From: Massilia sp. BSC265
GTDB taxonomy: Bacteria; Pseudomonadota; Gammaproteobacteria; Burkholderiales; Burkholderiaceae_D
Direction: 5' to 3'
NCBI RefSeq assembly: GCF_000740675.1
Contig: NZ_JPXI01000042.1
Location: 124,001 to 188,000 of the forward strand
Length of the DNA stretch: 64,000 nucleotides
Shown here: positions 32,707-41,711 of the stretch, in pieces
Numbering within the stretch: position 1 is the first letter of the stretch
Layout: each line of letters starts with the position of its first letter
The notes under the pieces: model-generated
What the model was told of the DNA's origin: nothing
Seen by the model: the letters and a program-made list of their open reading frames with translations, nothing else
The model's database searches: none
Position numbers and translations under genes: made by a program

Positions 32707-33885
32707 TCAGTCGCGCTCGACCGCCAGCGCCACGCCCATGCCGCCGCCGATGCACAGGCTGGCCAGCCCGCGCTTGGCGTCGCGGCGCACCATCTCGTGC
32801 AGCAGGGTGACCAGCACGCGGCAGCCCGAGGCACCGATCGGGTGACCCAGGGCGATCGCGCCGCCGTTCACGTTGATCTTCGAGGTGTCCCAGCCCATTT
32901 CCTTGTTGACCGCGATGGCCTGGGCGGCGAAGGCTTCGTTGATTTCCATGAGGTCGATGTCTTCGTGGGTCCAGCCGGCCTTCTGCAGGCACAGCTGGGT
33001 CGCCGAGACCGGGCCCATGCCCATGATCGACGGATCCAGGCCGGCCGAGGCGTAGGCCTTGATGCGCGCCAGCGGGGTCAGGCCCAGCTCTTTCGCCTTC
33101 GAGGCGCTCATCATGATGACGGCCGCAGCGCCGTCGTTGATGCCGGACGCATTGCCGGCGGTGACAGTGCCTTCCTTGTTGAAGGCCGGACGCAAGCCGG
33201 ACAGGGCTTCCATGGTCGAACCGTGCTTCGGGTATTCGTCGGTGTCGAAAATGGTCGGGCCTTTCTTCGACGGGATCTCGACCGGGAGGATCTCGTCCTT
33301 GAACTTGCCGGCCTTCTGGGCGGCTTCGGCCTTGAGCTGCGACTGCAGCGCGAATTCATCCTGCTCGGCGCGCGAGACTTCGTACTTGCGTGCGACGTTC
33401 TCGGCGGTGACGCCCATGTGGTACTGGTTGTACACGTCCCACAGGCCGTCGACGATCATGGTGTCGACCAGCTTGGCGTCACCCATGCGGAAACCGTCGC
33501 GCGAGCCGTTCAGCACGTGCGGCGATGCGCTCATGTTTTCCTGGCCGCCGGCGATGACGATTTGGGCGTCGCCGCACTTGATGGCCTGGGCCGCAAGGTG
33601 GGTGGCCTTCAGGCCGCTGCCGCACACCATGTTGATGGTCTGCGCCGGCACCATATCGGGCAGCCCGCCCTTGATGACGGCCTGGCGGGCCGGATTCTGG
33701 CCGGCGCCGGCGGTGAGGACCTGGCCCATGATCACCTCGCTGACCGAGGCAGGATCGATGCCGGTCTTGGCCAGCAGTTGGCGGATCACGTGCGCGCCGA
33801 GCTCGGCGGCAGGTATCTTGGCCAGCGTGCCGCCGAATTTACCGACTGGCGTGCGGCCGGCGGCCACGATGACGACATCTTCCAT
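32707..33885 (-). CDS. phaA: acetyl-CoA C-acetyltransferase (beta-ketothiolase)
   Basis: This 392-residue thiolase has the acyl Cys in NMVCGSGLKATHLA, the His in GGAIALGHPIGASG, and the second Cys in SLCIGGGMGVA. Starting VIVAAGRTPVGKFGG is typical of PhaA/AtoB. It condenses two acetyl-CoA to acetoacetyl-CoA, feeding phaB. No phaC synthase lies in the window. Confidence 0.95.
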   Translation of the reverse strand: MEDVVIVAAGRTPVGKFGGTLAKIPAAELGAHVIRQLLAKTGIDPASVSEVIMGQVLTAGAGQNPARQAVIKGGLPDMVPAQTINMVCGSGLKATHLAAQAIKCGDAQIVIAGGQENMSASPHVLNGSRDGFRMGDAKLVDTMIVDGLWDVYNQYHMGVTAENVARKYEVSRAEQDEFALQSQLKAEAAQKAGKFKDEILPVEIPSKKGPTIFDTDEYPKHGSTMEALSGLRPAFNKEGTVTAGNASGINDGAAAVIMMSASKAKELGLTPLARIKAYASAGLDPSIMGMGPVSATQLCLQKAGWTHEDIDLMEINEAFAAQAIAVNKEMGWDTSKINVNGGAIALGHPIGASGCRVLVTLLHEMVRRDAKRGLASLCIGGGMGVALAVERD

Positions 33886-34179
33886 GTTGCTCTCCCTAGT
33901 ACCCGGTCTGGCCGGGAATTGTTAAGACGGCAGGGCCGTGAAACCATGCATCTTACGGTTTGCGCAAGGCCCATGTTTAAGCGAAATCAATCTTATCAGC
34001 TTATTCACCAATTACAACCGCGCGATGACAGGCTGTCAGCAACTTGCGCACATATTTTTGAACACACATGGAACGGACTATGTAACACTTATTTCTACTA
34101 GGAATCATGCGTACGTAAAGCCCTTTCGGTCATTTTTTTACAGTAGAATGCACGAGCGCAACGCCAACCAGACCGCTTT
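33886..34179. other. divergent intergenic region between phaA and minC
   Basis: About 290 bp, AT-rich in the middle (33960-34140), with no gene. It must hold both the phaAB and minCDE promoters; no single clear consensus was picked. Confidence 0.5.
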
Positions 34180-34977
34180 ATGCTGAAGACCCCATCCTCG
34201 CTGCCTATCGAAATCAAGATCTCCACGGTCGTCGCCATTTCGACGATCCTGCACTCGGCCGACCCGGCCACGATCGACGCGGCACTGAACCAGATGACCG
34301 GCGGGGTCTCGGACTTTTTCGAGGACGAGTTCGCGGTGATCGACATCGCCGCCATCGCCCACGAATGGTCCGCCACCGCGGCCCCGGCCATCGACTGGCC
34401 GGCGCTGGTGGCGCTGCTGAAGAAATACCGGCTCAATGCGGTGGCCGTGCGCGGCGCCGCTCCGGAAATGGCGGACGCGATCCGCGCCCACGGCCTGTCG
34501 CTGGACGACGGCTCGAGCGGCGTGCGCGCCCCGGAAGCGAAGGAGCTGCCGGCGGCGCCGACGCCTGCGCCAGCACCGGCACCGGGGCCGGCGCCGGCTC
34601 CGGTACAGCCTGCCCCCGCGCCTGCCCCGGTGCCGGCCATGATCATCGATACCCCGGTGCGCGCCGGCCAGCGCGTCTATGCGCGCGGCACCGACCTGAT
34701 CATTACCGCGGTCGTCAACAATGGCGCGGAAATCATCGCCGACGGCAGCATCCATGTGTACGCGCCCCTGAACGGCCGGGCACTGGCGGGCGCCTCCGGC
34801 AACCCGGAAGCACGCATCTTCGCCCTGTCGATGCAGCCGGAACTGGTGTCGATCGCAGGCGTGTACCGCACCTTCGACGACGGTTTCCCGAATGACCTGA
34901 CGCGCCAGCCGGCGCAGATCAAGCTGGTCGGCGACCGGCTTGCGATCTCTTCGCTGGCGCCGGCGTCGCGCGCGTAA
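34180..34977 (+). CDS. minC: septum site-determining protein MinC
   Basis: This 265-residue protein has an N-terminal MinC domain, a Pro/Ala-rich linker (about 130-155), and a C-terminal beta-helical domain (IDTPVRAGQRVYARGTDLI, ADGSIHVYAPLNGRALAG) that binds MinD. It inhibits FtsZ assembly away from midcell. It is the first gene of minCDE, with 45 bases to minD. Confidence 0.95.
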   Translation: MLKTPSSLPIEIKISTVVAISTILHSADPATIDAALNQMTGGVSDFFEDEFAVIDIAAIAHEWSATAAPAIDWPALVALLKKYRLNAVAVRGAAPEMADAIRAHGLSLDDGSSGVRAPEAKELPAAPTPAPAPAPGPAPAPVQPAPAPAPVPAMIIDTPVRAGQRVYARGTDLIITAVVNNGAEIIADGSIHVYAPLNGRALAGASGNPEARIFALSMQPELVSIAGVYRTFDDGFPNDLTRQPAQIKLVGDRLAISSLAPASRA

Positions 34978-35022
34978 AACTTTCGACCGCAGATACCTGC
35001 TAGAACTGTAAAGGACCTTTTT

Positions 35023-35838
35023 GTGGCAAGAATTATTGTTGTGACGTCCGGCAAGGGCGGTGTGGGAAAAACCACCTCGAGCGCAAGCTTTTCCAGCGGC
35101 CTGGCCCTGCGCGGCCACAAGACCGCGGTCATCGACTTCGACGTCGGCCTACGTAACCTCGACCTGATCATGGGCTGCGAACGCCGCGTGGTCTATGACC
35201 TGATCAACGTGATCAACGGCGAGGCAACCCTGAACCAGGCGCTGATCAAGGACAAGCACACCGACAACCTGTTCATCCTGCCGGCCTCGCAGACGCGCGA
35301 CAAGGATGCGCTGAGCGAAGACGGCGTCGAGCGCGTGCTGAACGAGCTGGTCAAGATGGGCTTCGAGTTCATCATCTGCGACTCGCCGGCCGGCATCGAA
35401 CACGGCGCCCTGATGGCGCTGACCTTCGCGGACGAGGCGATCATCGTCACCAACCCGGAAGTGTCCTCGGTGCGCGACTCCGACCGCATTCTCGGCATCA
35501 TCCAGGCCAAGTCGCGCCGCGCCCAGAGCGGTTCGGAGCCGGTCAAGGAGCACCTCCTGATCACCCGTTACTCGCCGAAGCGCGTGGAAGCCGACGAAAT
35601 GCTGTCCTACCAGGACGTGCAGGAAATCCTGCGCATCCCGCTGATCGGCATCATTCCGGAATCGGAATCGGTGCTGCACGCCTCGAACCAGGGCAACCCG
35701 GCGATCCATTTCAAGGGTACCGACGTGGCCGAGGCCTACGAAGACGTGATCGCCCGCTTCCTCGGCGAAGAGCGTCCGCTGCGCTTCACCAACTACGAAA
35801 AGCCGGGCCTGTTCCAGCGCATCTTTGGAGCCAAGTGA
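35023..35838 (+). CDS. minD: septum site-determining ATPase MinD
   Basis: This 271-residue deviant Walker A ATPase (SGKGGVGKTT, residues 9-18; DFDVGLRNLD switch) has a C-terminal amphipathic membrane-targeting helix (GLFQRIFGAK). It starts at a GTG with AAGGA 8 bases upstream. It recruits MinC to the membrane and oscillates with MinE. Confidence 0.97.
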   Translation: MARIIVVTSGKGGVGKTTSSASFSSGLALRGHKTAVIDFDVGLRNLDLIMGCERRVVYDLINVINGEATLNQALIKDKHTDNLFILPASQTRDKDALSEDGVERVLNELVKMGFEFIICDSPAGIEHGALMALTFADEAIIVTNPEVSSVRDSDRILGIIQAKSRRAQSGSEPVKEHLLITRYSPKRVEADEMLSYQDVQEILRIPLIGIIPESESVLHASNQGNPAIHFKGTDVAEAYEDVIARFLGEERPLRFTNYEKPGLFQRIFGAK

Positions 35839-35839
35839 T

Positions 35840-36091
35840 ATGCCACTGCTCAATTTCCTCTTTCCGAAAAAAGAGAAGAGCGCGACAGCAGCCAAGGAGC
35901 GCCTGCAGATCATCATCGCCCGCGAGCGCACCAACCGCGCCGGCCCGGACTTCCTGCCGGCCCTGCACCGCGAGCTGATCGAGGTGATTTCGAAGTACAC
36001 CAGGGTCAACCCGGACGACATCAAGATTTCGCTCGACCGCCAGGGCAACCTGGAAGTGCTCGATGTGAACGTGGTACTGCCGGATGCCTGA
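35840..36091 (+). CDS. minE: cell division topological specificity factor MinE
   Basis: This 83-residue protein has the membrane-targeting N-terminus (MPLLNFLFPKKEK), the MinD-activating helix (RLQIIIARERTNR) and a C-terminal dimerisation domain. The ATG at 35840 overlaps the tail of minD by one stop-codon spacing, so they are translationally linked. It stimulates MinD ATPase and sets pole-to-pole oscillation. Confidence 0.97.
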   Translation: MPLLNFLFPKKEKSATAAKERLQIIIARERTNRAGPDFLPALHRELIEVISKYTRVNPDDIKISLDRQGNLEVLDVNVVLPDA

Positions 36092-36108
36092 TGGCCCCAT
36101 GTTTCTAT

Positions 36109-36140
36109 AAACAAATGCCCGCTTGAGCGGGCATTTGTTT
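36109..36140. terminator. bidirectional terminator after minE
   Basis: A perfect 14-bp stem (AAACAAATGCCCGC / GCGGGCATTTGTTT) with loop TTGA sits between minE and the converging 36148 gene. Confidence 0.88.
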
Positions 36141-36147
36141 ATCCAGA

Positions 36148-36690
36148 CTATCCAGACGCGGTTCCCGCATCGGTCATCCGTAATTGCTGCAACTCGCGCG
36201 CCACCTTGGCGCAGGCTTCCACGTGCTGGTAACCCATCTTGCTGAACAGCGCGAAGCCGATCGCCGCCGACGCCACCTGCCCCGCGATCGGCACCACCTT
36301 GGCCACCGTCTTGGCCGCGATCTTCACCCCGGCACGCTTGAACAGCACCAGCACCAATCGCTTCGTCACCAGTTTCCCGACCAGCATGCCGCCGACCGAG
36401 GCCGCTGCCTGGTAGGCCAGTATCCGCAGGCGCGGATGCAGGCGCTCGATCTGCTTCTGGCTCAGGCCGAATTCCTTGTTGACCTCTTCCACCAGCAGCG
36501 TGAAGGTGCTCAGGTCCGACAGCACGTCCACGCCCGGCAGCGGCACCGCCGCCACCCCGGCCGAGACCATGGCCCGCTTGCGCACCATCTTGCGGCAACG
36601 CTCGCGCGCCAGCTCGATCTCGGCTCCGTGCACCGGCACAGCCGGCGTTTCGGTCGCGGCCATGTCTTTTCTTTTGCTTCGAAACCACAT
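36148..36690 (-). CDS. hypothetical protein with hydrophobic segments (DUF697/YcjF-like)
   Basis: This 180-residue protein has a charged N-terminus (RCRKMVRKRAMVSAGVAAVPLPGVDVLSDLS) and several hydrophobic stretches (LAYQAAASVGGMLVGKLVTK, AGQVASAAIGFALFS). The pattern of VPLPGVDV followed by membrane-associated helices resembles the DUF697-type C-terminal domain of membrane GTPase-associated proteins, without the GTPase part. Function unknown. It converges on minE. Confidence 0.72.
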   Translation of the reverse strand: MWFRSKRKDMAATETPAVPVHGAEIELARERCRKMVRKRAMVSAGVAAVPLPGVDVLSDLSTFTLLVEEVNKEFGLSQKQIERLHPRLRILAYQAAASVGGMLVGKLVTKRLVLVLFKRAGVKIAAKTVAKVVPIAGQVASAAIGFALFSKMGYQHVEACAKVARELQQLRMTDAGTASG

Positions 36691-36832
36691 ATCGCCTCCC
36701 GGTTACTTCGTATGGACAAGTGTAGCGCGGCCCCGCGTTCGCCTGAACACAACAGAACCGTATTTCCTGACGAAAATTCGTCAATTTGCTGTAGCGCTAT
36801 TTTGTGAAAGTCTGCTATATTCGGTTTAACCC

Positions 36833-36852
36833 TTGTAGGAGCCTTCCTACAA
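36833..36852. promoter_or_regulatory. 8-bp inverted repeat before the orphan response regulator
   Basis: TTGTAGGA-GCCT-TCCTACAA is a perfect inverted repeat 25 bases upstream of the start codon. It could be an operator for autoregulation or a leader hairpin. Confidence 0.5.
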
Positions 36853-36877
36853 AGGCAACCTTACCAGTAGATGTCCT

Positions 36878-37567
36878 ATGAAGATCGCCGTTCTCGAACA
36901 AGACCGCAGCCAGGCTGAACTCATTAGCCAGGTGCTGACCGCTGCAGGCCACAGCTGCCAGCCATACGACAGCGCCAAGGAATGCCTCGCGCAACTGCGC
37001 AAGGAAAATGCCGACATGCTGGTCATGGACTGGAACGTCCCCGACATGGAAGGCGCCGAGGTGCTGCGCCGTGCCAAGGAAAAGATGGCAGCCAGTGCGC
37101 CGGTTATTTTCCTTGTTGGCAACAATGCCGAGGACGACATCATCGCCGGTGTCACTGCAGGCGCCGATGATTACCTGGTCAAGCCGCTGCGCCGCGGCGA
37201 GCTGGTGGCCCGCGTATCGGCCCTGTTGCGCCGCGCCTACCCGTCGCAGAACAGCGCCGAGCAGCTGCAGTTCGGTCCCTTTACCTTCGAAACCCGCCCG
37301 GGGCGCCTGCTCAAGGACGGTTCGATCATCGACGTCACCCAGAAGGAATTCTCGCTGGCGCTGCTGTTCTTCCGTAACATCGGCCGCCCGCTGTCGCGCG
37401 CCTACATTCATGAATCCGTGTGGGTGCGCGATACCGACGTGCCTTCGCGCACCATGGACACCCATGTCTCGCGCGTGCGCAACAAGCTCAGCCTGCGCCC
37501 GGAGAACGGCTTCCGCCTGGTGCCGGTGTACAGCTACGGCTACCGTCTGGAAAAGCTGGGCGCGTAA
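36878..37567 (+). CDS. OmpR-family response regulator (orphan)
   Basis: This 229-residue protein has a receiver domain (MKIAVLEQDRSQ, phospho-acceptor Asp in LVMDWNVPDMEG, Lys in DDYLVKPLRRGE) and a C-terminal winged helix (LLKDGSIIDVTQKEFSLALLFF, RTMDTHVSRVRNKLSL). No histidine kinase gene is adjacent, so its partner is unknown. It stands before hemA. Confidence 0.93.
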   Translation: MKIAVLEQDRSQAELISQVLTAAGHSCQPYDSAKECLAQLRKENADMLVMDWNVPDMEGAEVLRRAKEKMAASAPVIFLVGNNAEDDIIAGVTAGADDYLVKPLRRGELVARVSALLRRAYPSQNSAEQLQFGPFTFETRPGRLLKDGSIIDVTQKEFSLALLFFRNIGRPLSRAYIHESVWVRDTDVPSRTMDTHVSRVRNKLSLRPENGFRLVPVYSYGYRLEKLGA

Positions 37568-37682
37568 GTTCAAGGAGCAAGTAATAGCATTGCGCTAACA
37601 GGGCGGCCGGCCCCGGCCGCCCGCTGAAACCCTTCTCGCGTAAGGGTATAATGGGTGCATACCCCTTGACCCTCGTCCCACC

Positions 37683-38963
37683 ATGCAACTGCTTGCCGTT
37701 GGCCTGAACCACACGACCGCCCCGGTCTCGCTGCGCGAGCAGCTGGCACTCGCGCCCGACCAGCTCGGCAAGGCGGTACAGGCGGCGCGCAGCTGGTTCG
37801 CGCGCCAGGGTTCGCATGGGGCTGCCGGCAACGAGGCGGCCATCCTGTCGACCTGCAACCGCACCGAGATGTATGCGGCCAGCGACATCGCCAATCCGCT
37901 CGACGCCTCGGCCCAGTTCCTGGCCCACTACCACGCACTGAATTTCGCCGAACTGCGCCCGCATCTCTACATGCTGCCGCAGGATAGCGCGGTGCGCCAC
38001 GCTTTCCGCGTCGCCTCCGGCCTCGATTCGATGGTGCTGGGCGAGCCGCAGATCCTGGGCCAGATGAAGGACGCGGTGCGCACCGCCGAGGAAGCCGGCG
38101 GCCTGGGCACCTACCTGCACCAGCTCTTCCAGCGCAGCTTCGCCGTGGCCAAGGAAGTGCGCAGCACCACCGAGATCGGCGCCCACAGTGTCTCGATGGC
38201 AGCTGCCGCGGTGCGTCTGTCGCAGCGCATTTTTGATCGCATCGCCGACCAGCACGTACTGTTCATCGGCGCCGGCGAGATGATCGAACTGTGCGCCGCC
38301 CACTTCGCGGCCCAGAACCCGAAATCCGTCACCATCGCCAATCGCAGCATGGAGCGCGGCGAGGCGCTGGCCGCGCGCTACAACGGCCAGGCGATCCGCC
38401 TGGCCGACCTGCCCGAGCGCCTGCAGCATTTCGATATCGTGATCTCGTGCACCGCTTCGACCCTTCCCCTGATTGGCCTCGGCATGGTCGAGCGCGCGGT
38501 CAAGGCGCGCCGCCACCGTCCGGTATTCATGGTCGACCTGGCCGTTCCGCGCGATATCGAGCCCGAAGTCGCGCGCCTGGACGACGTGTTCCTGTACACC
38601 GTGGACGACCTCGCGCAGGTGGTCCAGACCGGCATCGAGAGCCGCCAGGCCGCCGTGGCCCAGGCCGAAGCCATCATCGAGACGCGCGTGCAGTCCTTCA
38701 TGCACTGGGTCGGCGACCGCGCCGTGGTGCCGGTGATCCGCGACCTGCACGAGTCGAGCGAGGCGCTGCGCCTGGCCGAACTCGAACGCGCGCGTAAACT
38801 CCTGGCGCGCGGCGACGATCCGGAGGCCGTACTCGAAGCGCTGTCGAAGGGCCTGACCGCCAAGTTCCTGCATGGCCCGCAGCAGGCGCTGCACCATGCC
38901 CAGGGTGACGAGCGCGCCCGCCTTGCCAGCCTGCTGCCCCAGCTGTTCCGCGGCCGCCGTTAG
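37683..38963 (+). CDS. hemA: glutamyl-tRNA reductase
   Basis: This 426-residue protein has the catalytic Cys in STCNRTEMYA, EPQILGQMKDA, the NADPH domain (FIGAGEMIELCAAHF) and a C-terminal dimerisation helix. It reduces glutamyl-tRNA to glutamate-1-semialdehyde, the first step of tetrapyrrole synthesis. hemA-prfA-prmC is a common order in Proteobacteria. Confidence 0.96.
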   Translation: MQLLAVGLNHTTAPVSLREQLALAPDQLGKAVQAARSWFARQGSHGAAGNEAAILSTCNRTEMYAASDIANPLDASAQFLAHYHALNFAELRPHLYMLPQDSAVRHAFRVASGLDSMVLGEPQILGQMKDAVRTAEEAGGLGTYLHQLFQRSFAVAKEVRSTTEIGAHSVSMAAAAVRLSQRIFDRIADQHVLFIGAGEMIELCAAHFAAQNPKSVTIANRSMERGEALAARYNGQAIRLADLPERLQHFDIVISCTASTLPLIGLGMVERAVKARRHRPVFMVDLAVPRDIEPEVARLDDVFLYTVDDLAQVVQTGIESRQAAVAQAEAIIETRVQSFMHWVGDRAVVPVIRDLHESSEALRLAELERARKLLARGDDPEAVLEALSKGLTAKFLHGPQQALHHAQGDERARLASLLPQLFRGRR

Positions 38964-39044
38964 CGGCCCTCTTCCATTTGTCATGCATCCCGCCATGGGA
39001 TGTATCCCGGCCGCCCCGCGGCTACCTAGACTCCATCGCACACC

Positions 39045-40121
39045 ATGAAACCATCCATGCTGGCCAAGCTGGACCAACTGGCCAACCGACTCGTCGAACT
39101 GGACGAACTGCTCATGTCCGAAGGCGCCACCGCCAACATGGACAGCTACCGCAAGATGACGCGCGAGCACGCCGAGCTGTCGCCGCTGGTCGCCCTGTAC
39201 CGCCAATACGAGGCGGCCCAGGAGGACATCGCGGCTGCCCAGGAAATGGCGCAGGACCCGGAGATGAAGGACTTCGCCCAGGAAGAAATCGAGGACGCGA
39301 AAGCGCGCCTGGCTGCCCTTGACCTCGAGCTGCAGAAAATGCTGCTGCCGAAGGACGAGAACGACGAGCGCAACATCTTCCTCGAGATCCGCGCCGGCAC
39401 CGGCGGCGACGAATCGGCCCTGTTCGCCGGCGACCTGCTGCGCATGTACACCCGCTTCGCGGAACGCAACCGCTGGCAGGTCGAGCTGGTGTCGGAGTCG
39501 CCCTCGGACCTGGGCGGCTACCGCGAAATCATCGTGCGCATCATCGGCAACGGCGTGTACTCGAAGCTGAAGTTCGAATCGGGCGGCCACCGCGTGCAGC
39601 GCGTTCCCGCCACCGAGACTCAGGGCCGCATCCACACCTCGGCCTGCACCGTGGCCGTGATGCCGGAAGCCGACGAGGTCGAGGACGTGAACATCAACCC
39701 GGCCGACCTGCGCATCGACACTTACCGCGCCTCCGGCGCCGGCGGCCAGCACATCAACAAGACCGATTCGGCGGTGCGCATCACCCACCTGCCGACCGGG
39801 ATCGTGGTGGAATGCCAGGACGACCGCAGCCAGCACAAGAACAAGGCGCAGGCGCTGAAGGTGCTGGCGGCGCGCATCAAGGACGTGCAGCTGCGCGAGC
39901 AGCAATCGAAGGAAGCGGCCACCCGCAAGAGCCTGATCGGCTCGGGCGACCGCAGCGAACGGATCCGCACCTACAACTTCCCACAGGGCCGCCTGACCGA
40001 CCACCGCATCAACCTGACCCTGTACAAGCTGGACTTCATCATGGACGGCGACCTGCTCGAACTGACCAATGCGCTGGCGGCCGAGCACCAGGCGGAGCTG
40101 CTGGCGGCGCTGGGCGATTGA
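39045..40121 (+). CDS. prfA: peptide chain release factor 1
   Basis: This 358-residue class I release factor has the GGQ motif (233-235, SGAGGQHINKTDSAVRI) that triggers peptide release; recognition of UAA and UAG is expected. The N6 glutamine methyltransferase PrmC, which modifies the GGQ glutamine, is encoded just downstream. A REP-pair element follows the stop by 5 bases. Confidence 0.97.
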   Translation: MKPSMLAKLDQLANRLVELDELLMSEGATANMDSYRKMTREHAELSPLVALYRQYEAAQEDIAAAQEMAQDPEMKDFAQEEIEDAKARLAALDLELQKMLLPKDENDERNIFLEIRAGTGGDESALFAGDLLRMYTRFAERNRWQVELVSESPSDLGGYREIIVRIIGNGVYSKLKFESGGHRVQRVPATETQGRIHTSACTVAVMPEADEVEDVNINPADLRIDTYRASGAGGQHINKTDSAVRITHLPTGIVVECQDDRSQHKNKAQALKVLAARIKDVQLREQQSKEAATRKSLIGSGDRSERIRTYNFPQGRLTDHRINLTLYKLDFIMDGDLLELTNALAAEHQAELLAALGD

Positions 40122-40125
40122 TGTT

Positions 40126-40233
40126 GTAGGGTGGGCGGGCCTCCCGCCCACGCGTTCAACTGTCCGACGATAAACCGCATCGCGTCTGTTCAAATCTGGT
40201 TTGAACGCGTGGGCAGGGAACCTGCCCACCCTA
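40126..40233. repeat. REP-pair (BIME-like) element 2
   Basis: GTAGGGTGGGCGGG-CCT-CCCGCCCACGCG at the left and its inverted partner CGCGTGGGCAGG-GAA-CCTGCCCACCCTAG at the right enclose about 45 bp, within which TTCAA/TTGAA continue the pairing. The GTAG plus imperfect palindrome is the REP signature. It follows prfA directly and matches the element at 26247-26355. Confidence 0.82.
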
Positions 40234-40323
40234 GGTTAAGCAAAGCGCGATTAAGCTTGTATTAAGTAGCCTTGCGGGCTTCATGCGAGAATTGCCCGTC
40301 TTCGTACCACACCTATAACAACC

Positions 40324-40803
40324 ATGATGCTGCCCTCCAATCGCCAGATCCTGTTCGCCATCTCCTCGATCTGCTTCGCCCTGATCGGTGTCGCCCTCTA
40401 CCTGCAGCACGCCCACGACATGCTGCCCTGTCCGCTGTGCGTGATCCAGCGCTACATGTTCCTGGCGGTCGGCGTGGCCAGCCTGGTGGCGGCCATCAGC
40501 GGCAAGGTGCGCGAAGGCACGGCGCTGGCCCTGCTGGCGGCGCTGGGCGGCCTGTATGCGGTCGGCAAGCACCTGTACGTGATCGCCAACCCGGGCTTCA
40601 CCTGCGGCATCGATCCGATGGAGACCTTCCTCAACAAGATCCCCACCGCCGAATACCTGCCCTGGCTGTTCCGCGCCGACGGCCTGTGCGAAGGCGCCAC
40701 CGACGGCATCATGGGCCTGGCGATCCCGCAGTGGTCGGCGATCTGGTTCGTGGTGCTGACCGTGCTGCTGGCCTTCGTCCTGCTGCGCAAGAAACACGCA
40801 TGA
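40324..40803 (+). CDS. dsbB: disulfide bond formation protein DsbB
   Basis: This 159-residue membrane protein has four membrane helices and two cysteine pairs: CPLC (after helix 1, HDMLPCPLCVIQRY) and a second pair in the periplasmic loop (TCGIDPM, GLCEGATDG). It reoxidises DsbA and passes electrons to quinones. It is inserted between prfA and prmC, and its stop overlaps the prmC start (ATGA). Confidence 0.93.
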   Translation: MMLPSNRQILFAISSICFALIGVALYLQHAHDMLPCPLCVIQRYMFLAVGVASLVAAISGKVREGTALALLAALGGLYAVGKHLYVIANPGFTCGIDPMETFLNKIPTAEYLPWLFRADGLCEGATDGIMGLAIPQWSAIWFVVLTVLLAFVLLRKKHA

Positions 40804-41639
40804 CCTACGTGGTACAGGCCGGCGCGACCATCCGGCAACTCTTGGCCGCCGTGCCGCGCTCGTTGCCGCTTGATCCGCTGGAAAACCGCATCCTGCTGTG
40901 CCACGCGCTGGGCGTGTCGCGGGTGGCGCTGATCACCCAGTCCGAACGCGCCCTCACGGATGACGAAGCCGCGCGCCTGGATGCGCTGGTGCAGCGGCGC
41001 CTCGGCGGCGAACCGATCGCCTACATCGTGGGTGAGCGCGAATTCTTCGGGCTGCCCTTCCGGGTCGGCCCGGGCGTCCTGATCCCGCGCCCCGACACCG
41101 AACTGATCGTCGAGCTCAGCCTCGAACGCCTGCCGCCGGGGGGGCGCCTGCTCGACATGGGCACCGGCAGCGGCGCCATCGCCGTGGCCTGCGCCCACAG
41201 CCGCAGGGACGCAAGCGTGACGGCGCTCGACCTCAGCGAAGAGGCGCTGGCCATCGCGCGCGCCAACGCCGCGGCCAACGGCGTGACGGTGCGCTTCCTG
41301 CAGAGCGACTGGTTCTCGGCCGTCAAGCACGAAGGTTTCGAGCTCATCGCCTCGAATCCCCCCTACATCGCTGCCGGCGACGAACACCTGTCGCAGGGCG
41401 ACCTGCGCTTCGAACCCGTCGGCGCACTGACCGACCATGCGGACGGCCTGTCGGCCTTGCGGACCATCATCGCCGGCGCCCCCGACCACCTCACGCCGGG
41501 CGGCTGGCTGCTGCTCGAGCATGGCTACGACCAGGCCGAGGCCGTGCGCGGCCTGCTGGCGGCGCGCGGCTTCCTCGACGTGCAGAGCTGGCGCGACCTG
41601 GCCGGCATCGAACGCGTCAGTGGCGGCCGGATATCCTGA
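40800..41639 (+). CDS. prmC: release factor glutamine methyltransferase PrmC
   Basis: This 279-residue methyltransferase has an N-terminal helical domain and a Rossmann domain with the SAM motif (LLDMGTGSGAIAVACA) and catalytic NPPY (ASNPPYIA). It methylates the GGQ glutamine of RF1/RF2. I use the ATG at 40800, which overlaps the dsbB stop; the open frame extends further upstream only as an out-of-frame shadow of dsbB. Confidence 0.95.
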   Translation: MTYVVQAGATIRQLLAAVPRSLPLDPLENRILLCHALGVSRVALITQSERALTDDEAARLDALVQRRLGGEPIAYIVGEREFFGLPFRVGPGVLIPRPDTELIVELSLERLPPGGRLLDMGTGSGAIAVACAHSRRDASVTALDLSEEALAIARANAAANGVTVRFLQSDWFSAVKHEGFELIASNPPYIAAGDEHLSQGDLRFEPVGALTDHADGLSALRTIIAGAPDHLTPGGWLLLEHGYDQAEAVRGLLAARGFLDVQSWRDLAGIERVSGGRIS

Positions 41640-41711
41640 CGGGCGCGCCCCCGAAAACAGTCTTGCTAAAATGACCAGCCCCGCTGGTTGTTTCCATTTC
41701 CCGGGCCCGGC

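Noticed and set aside
37488..40229. 913-residue minus-strand open frame
   Set aside because: Shadow of hemA and prfA on the plus strand, which have clear families and ribosome sites; the antisense translation has no motif.
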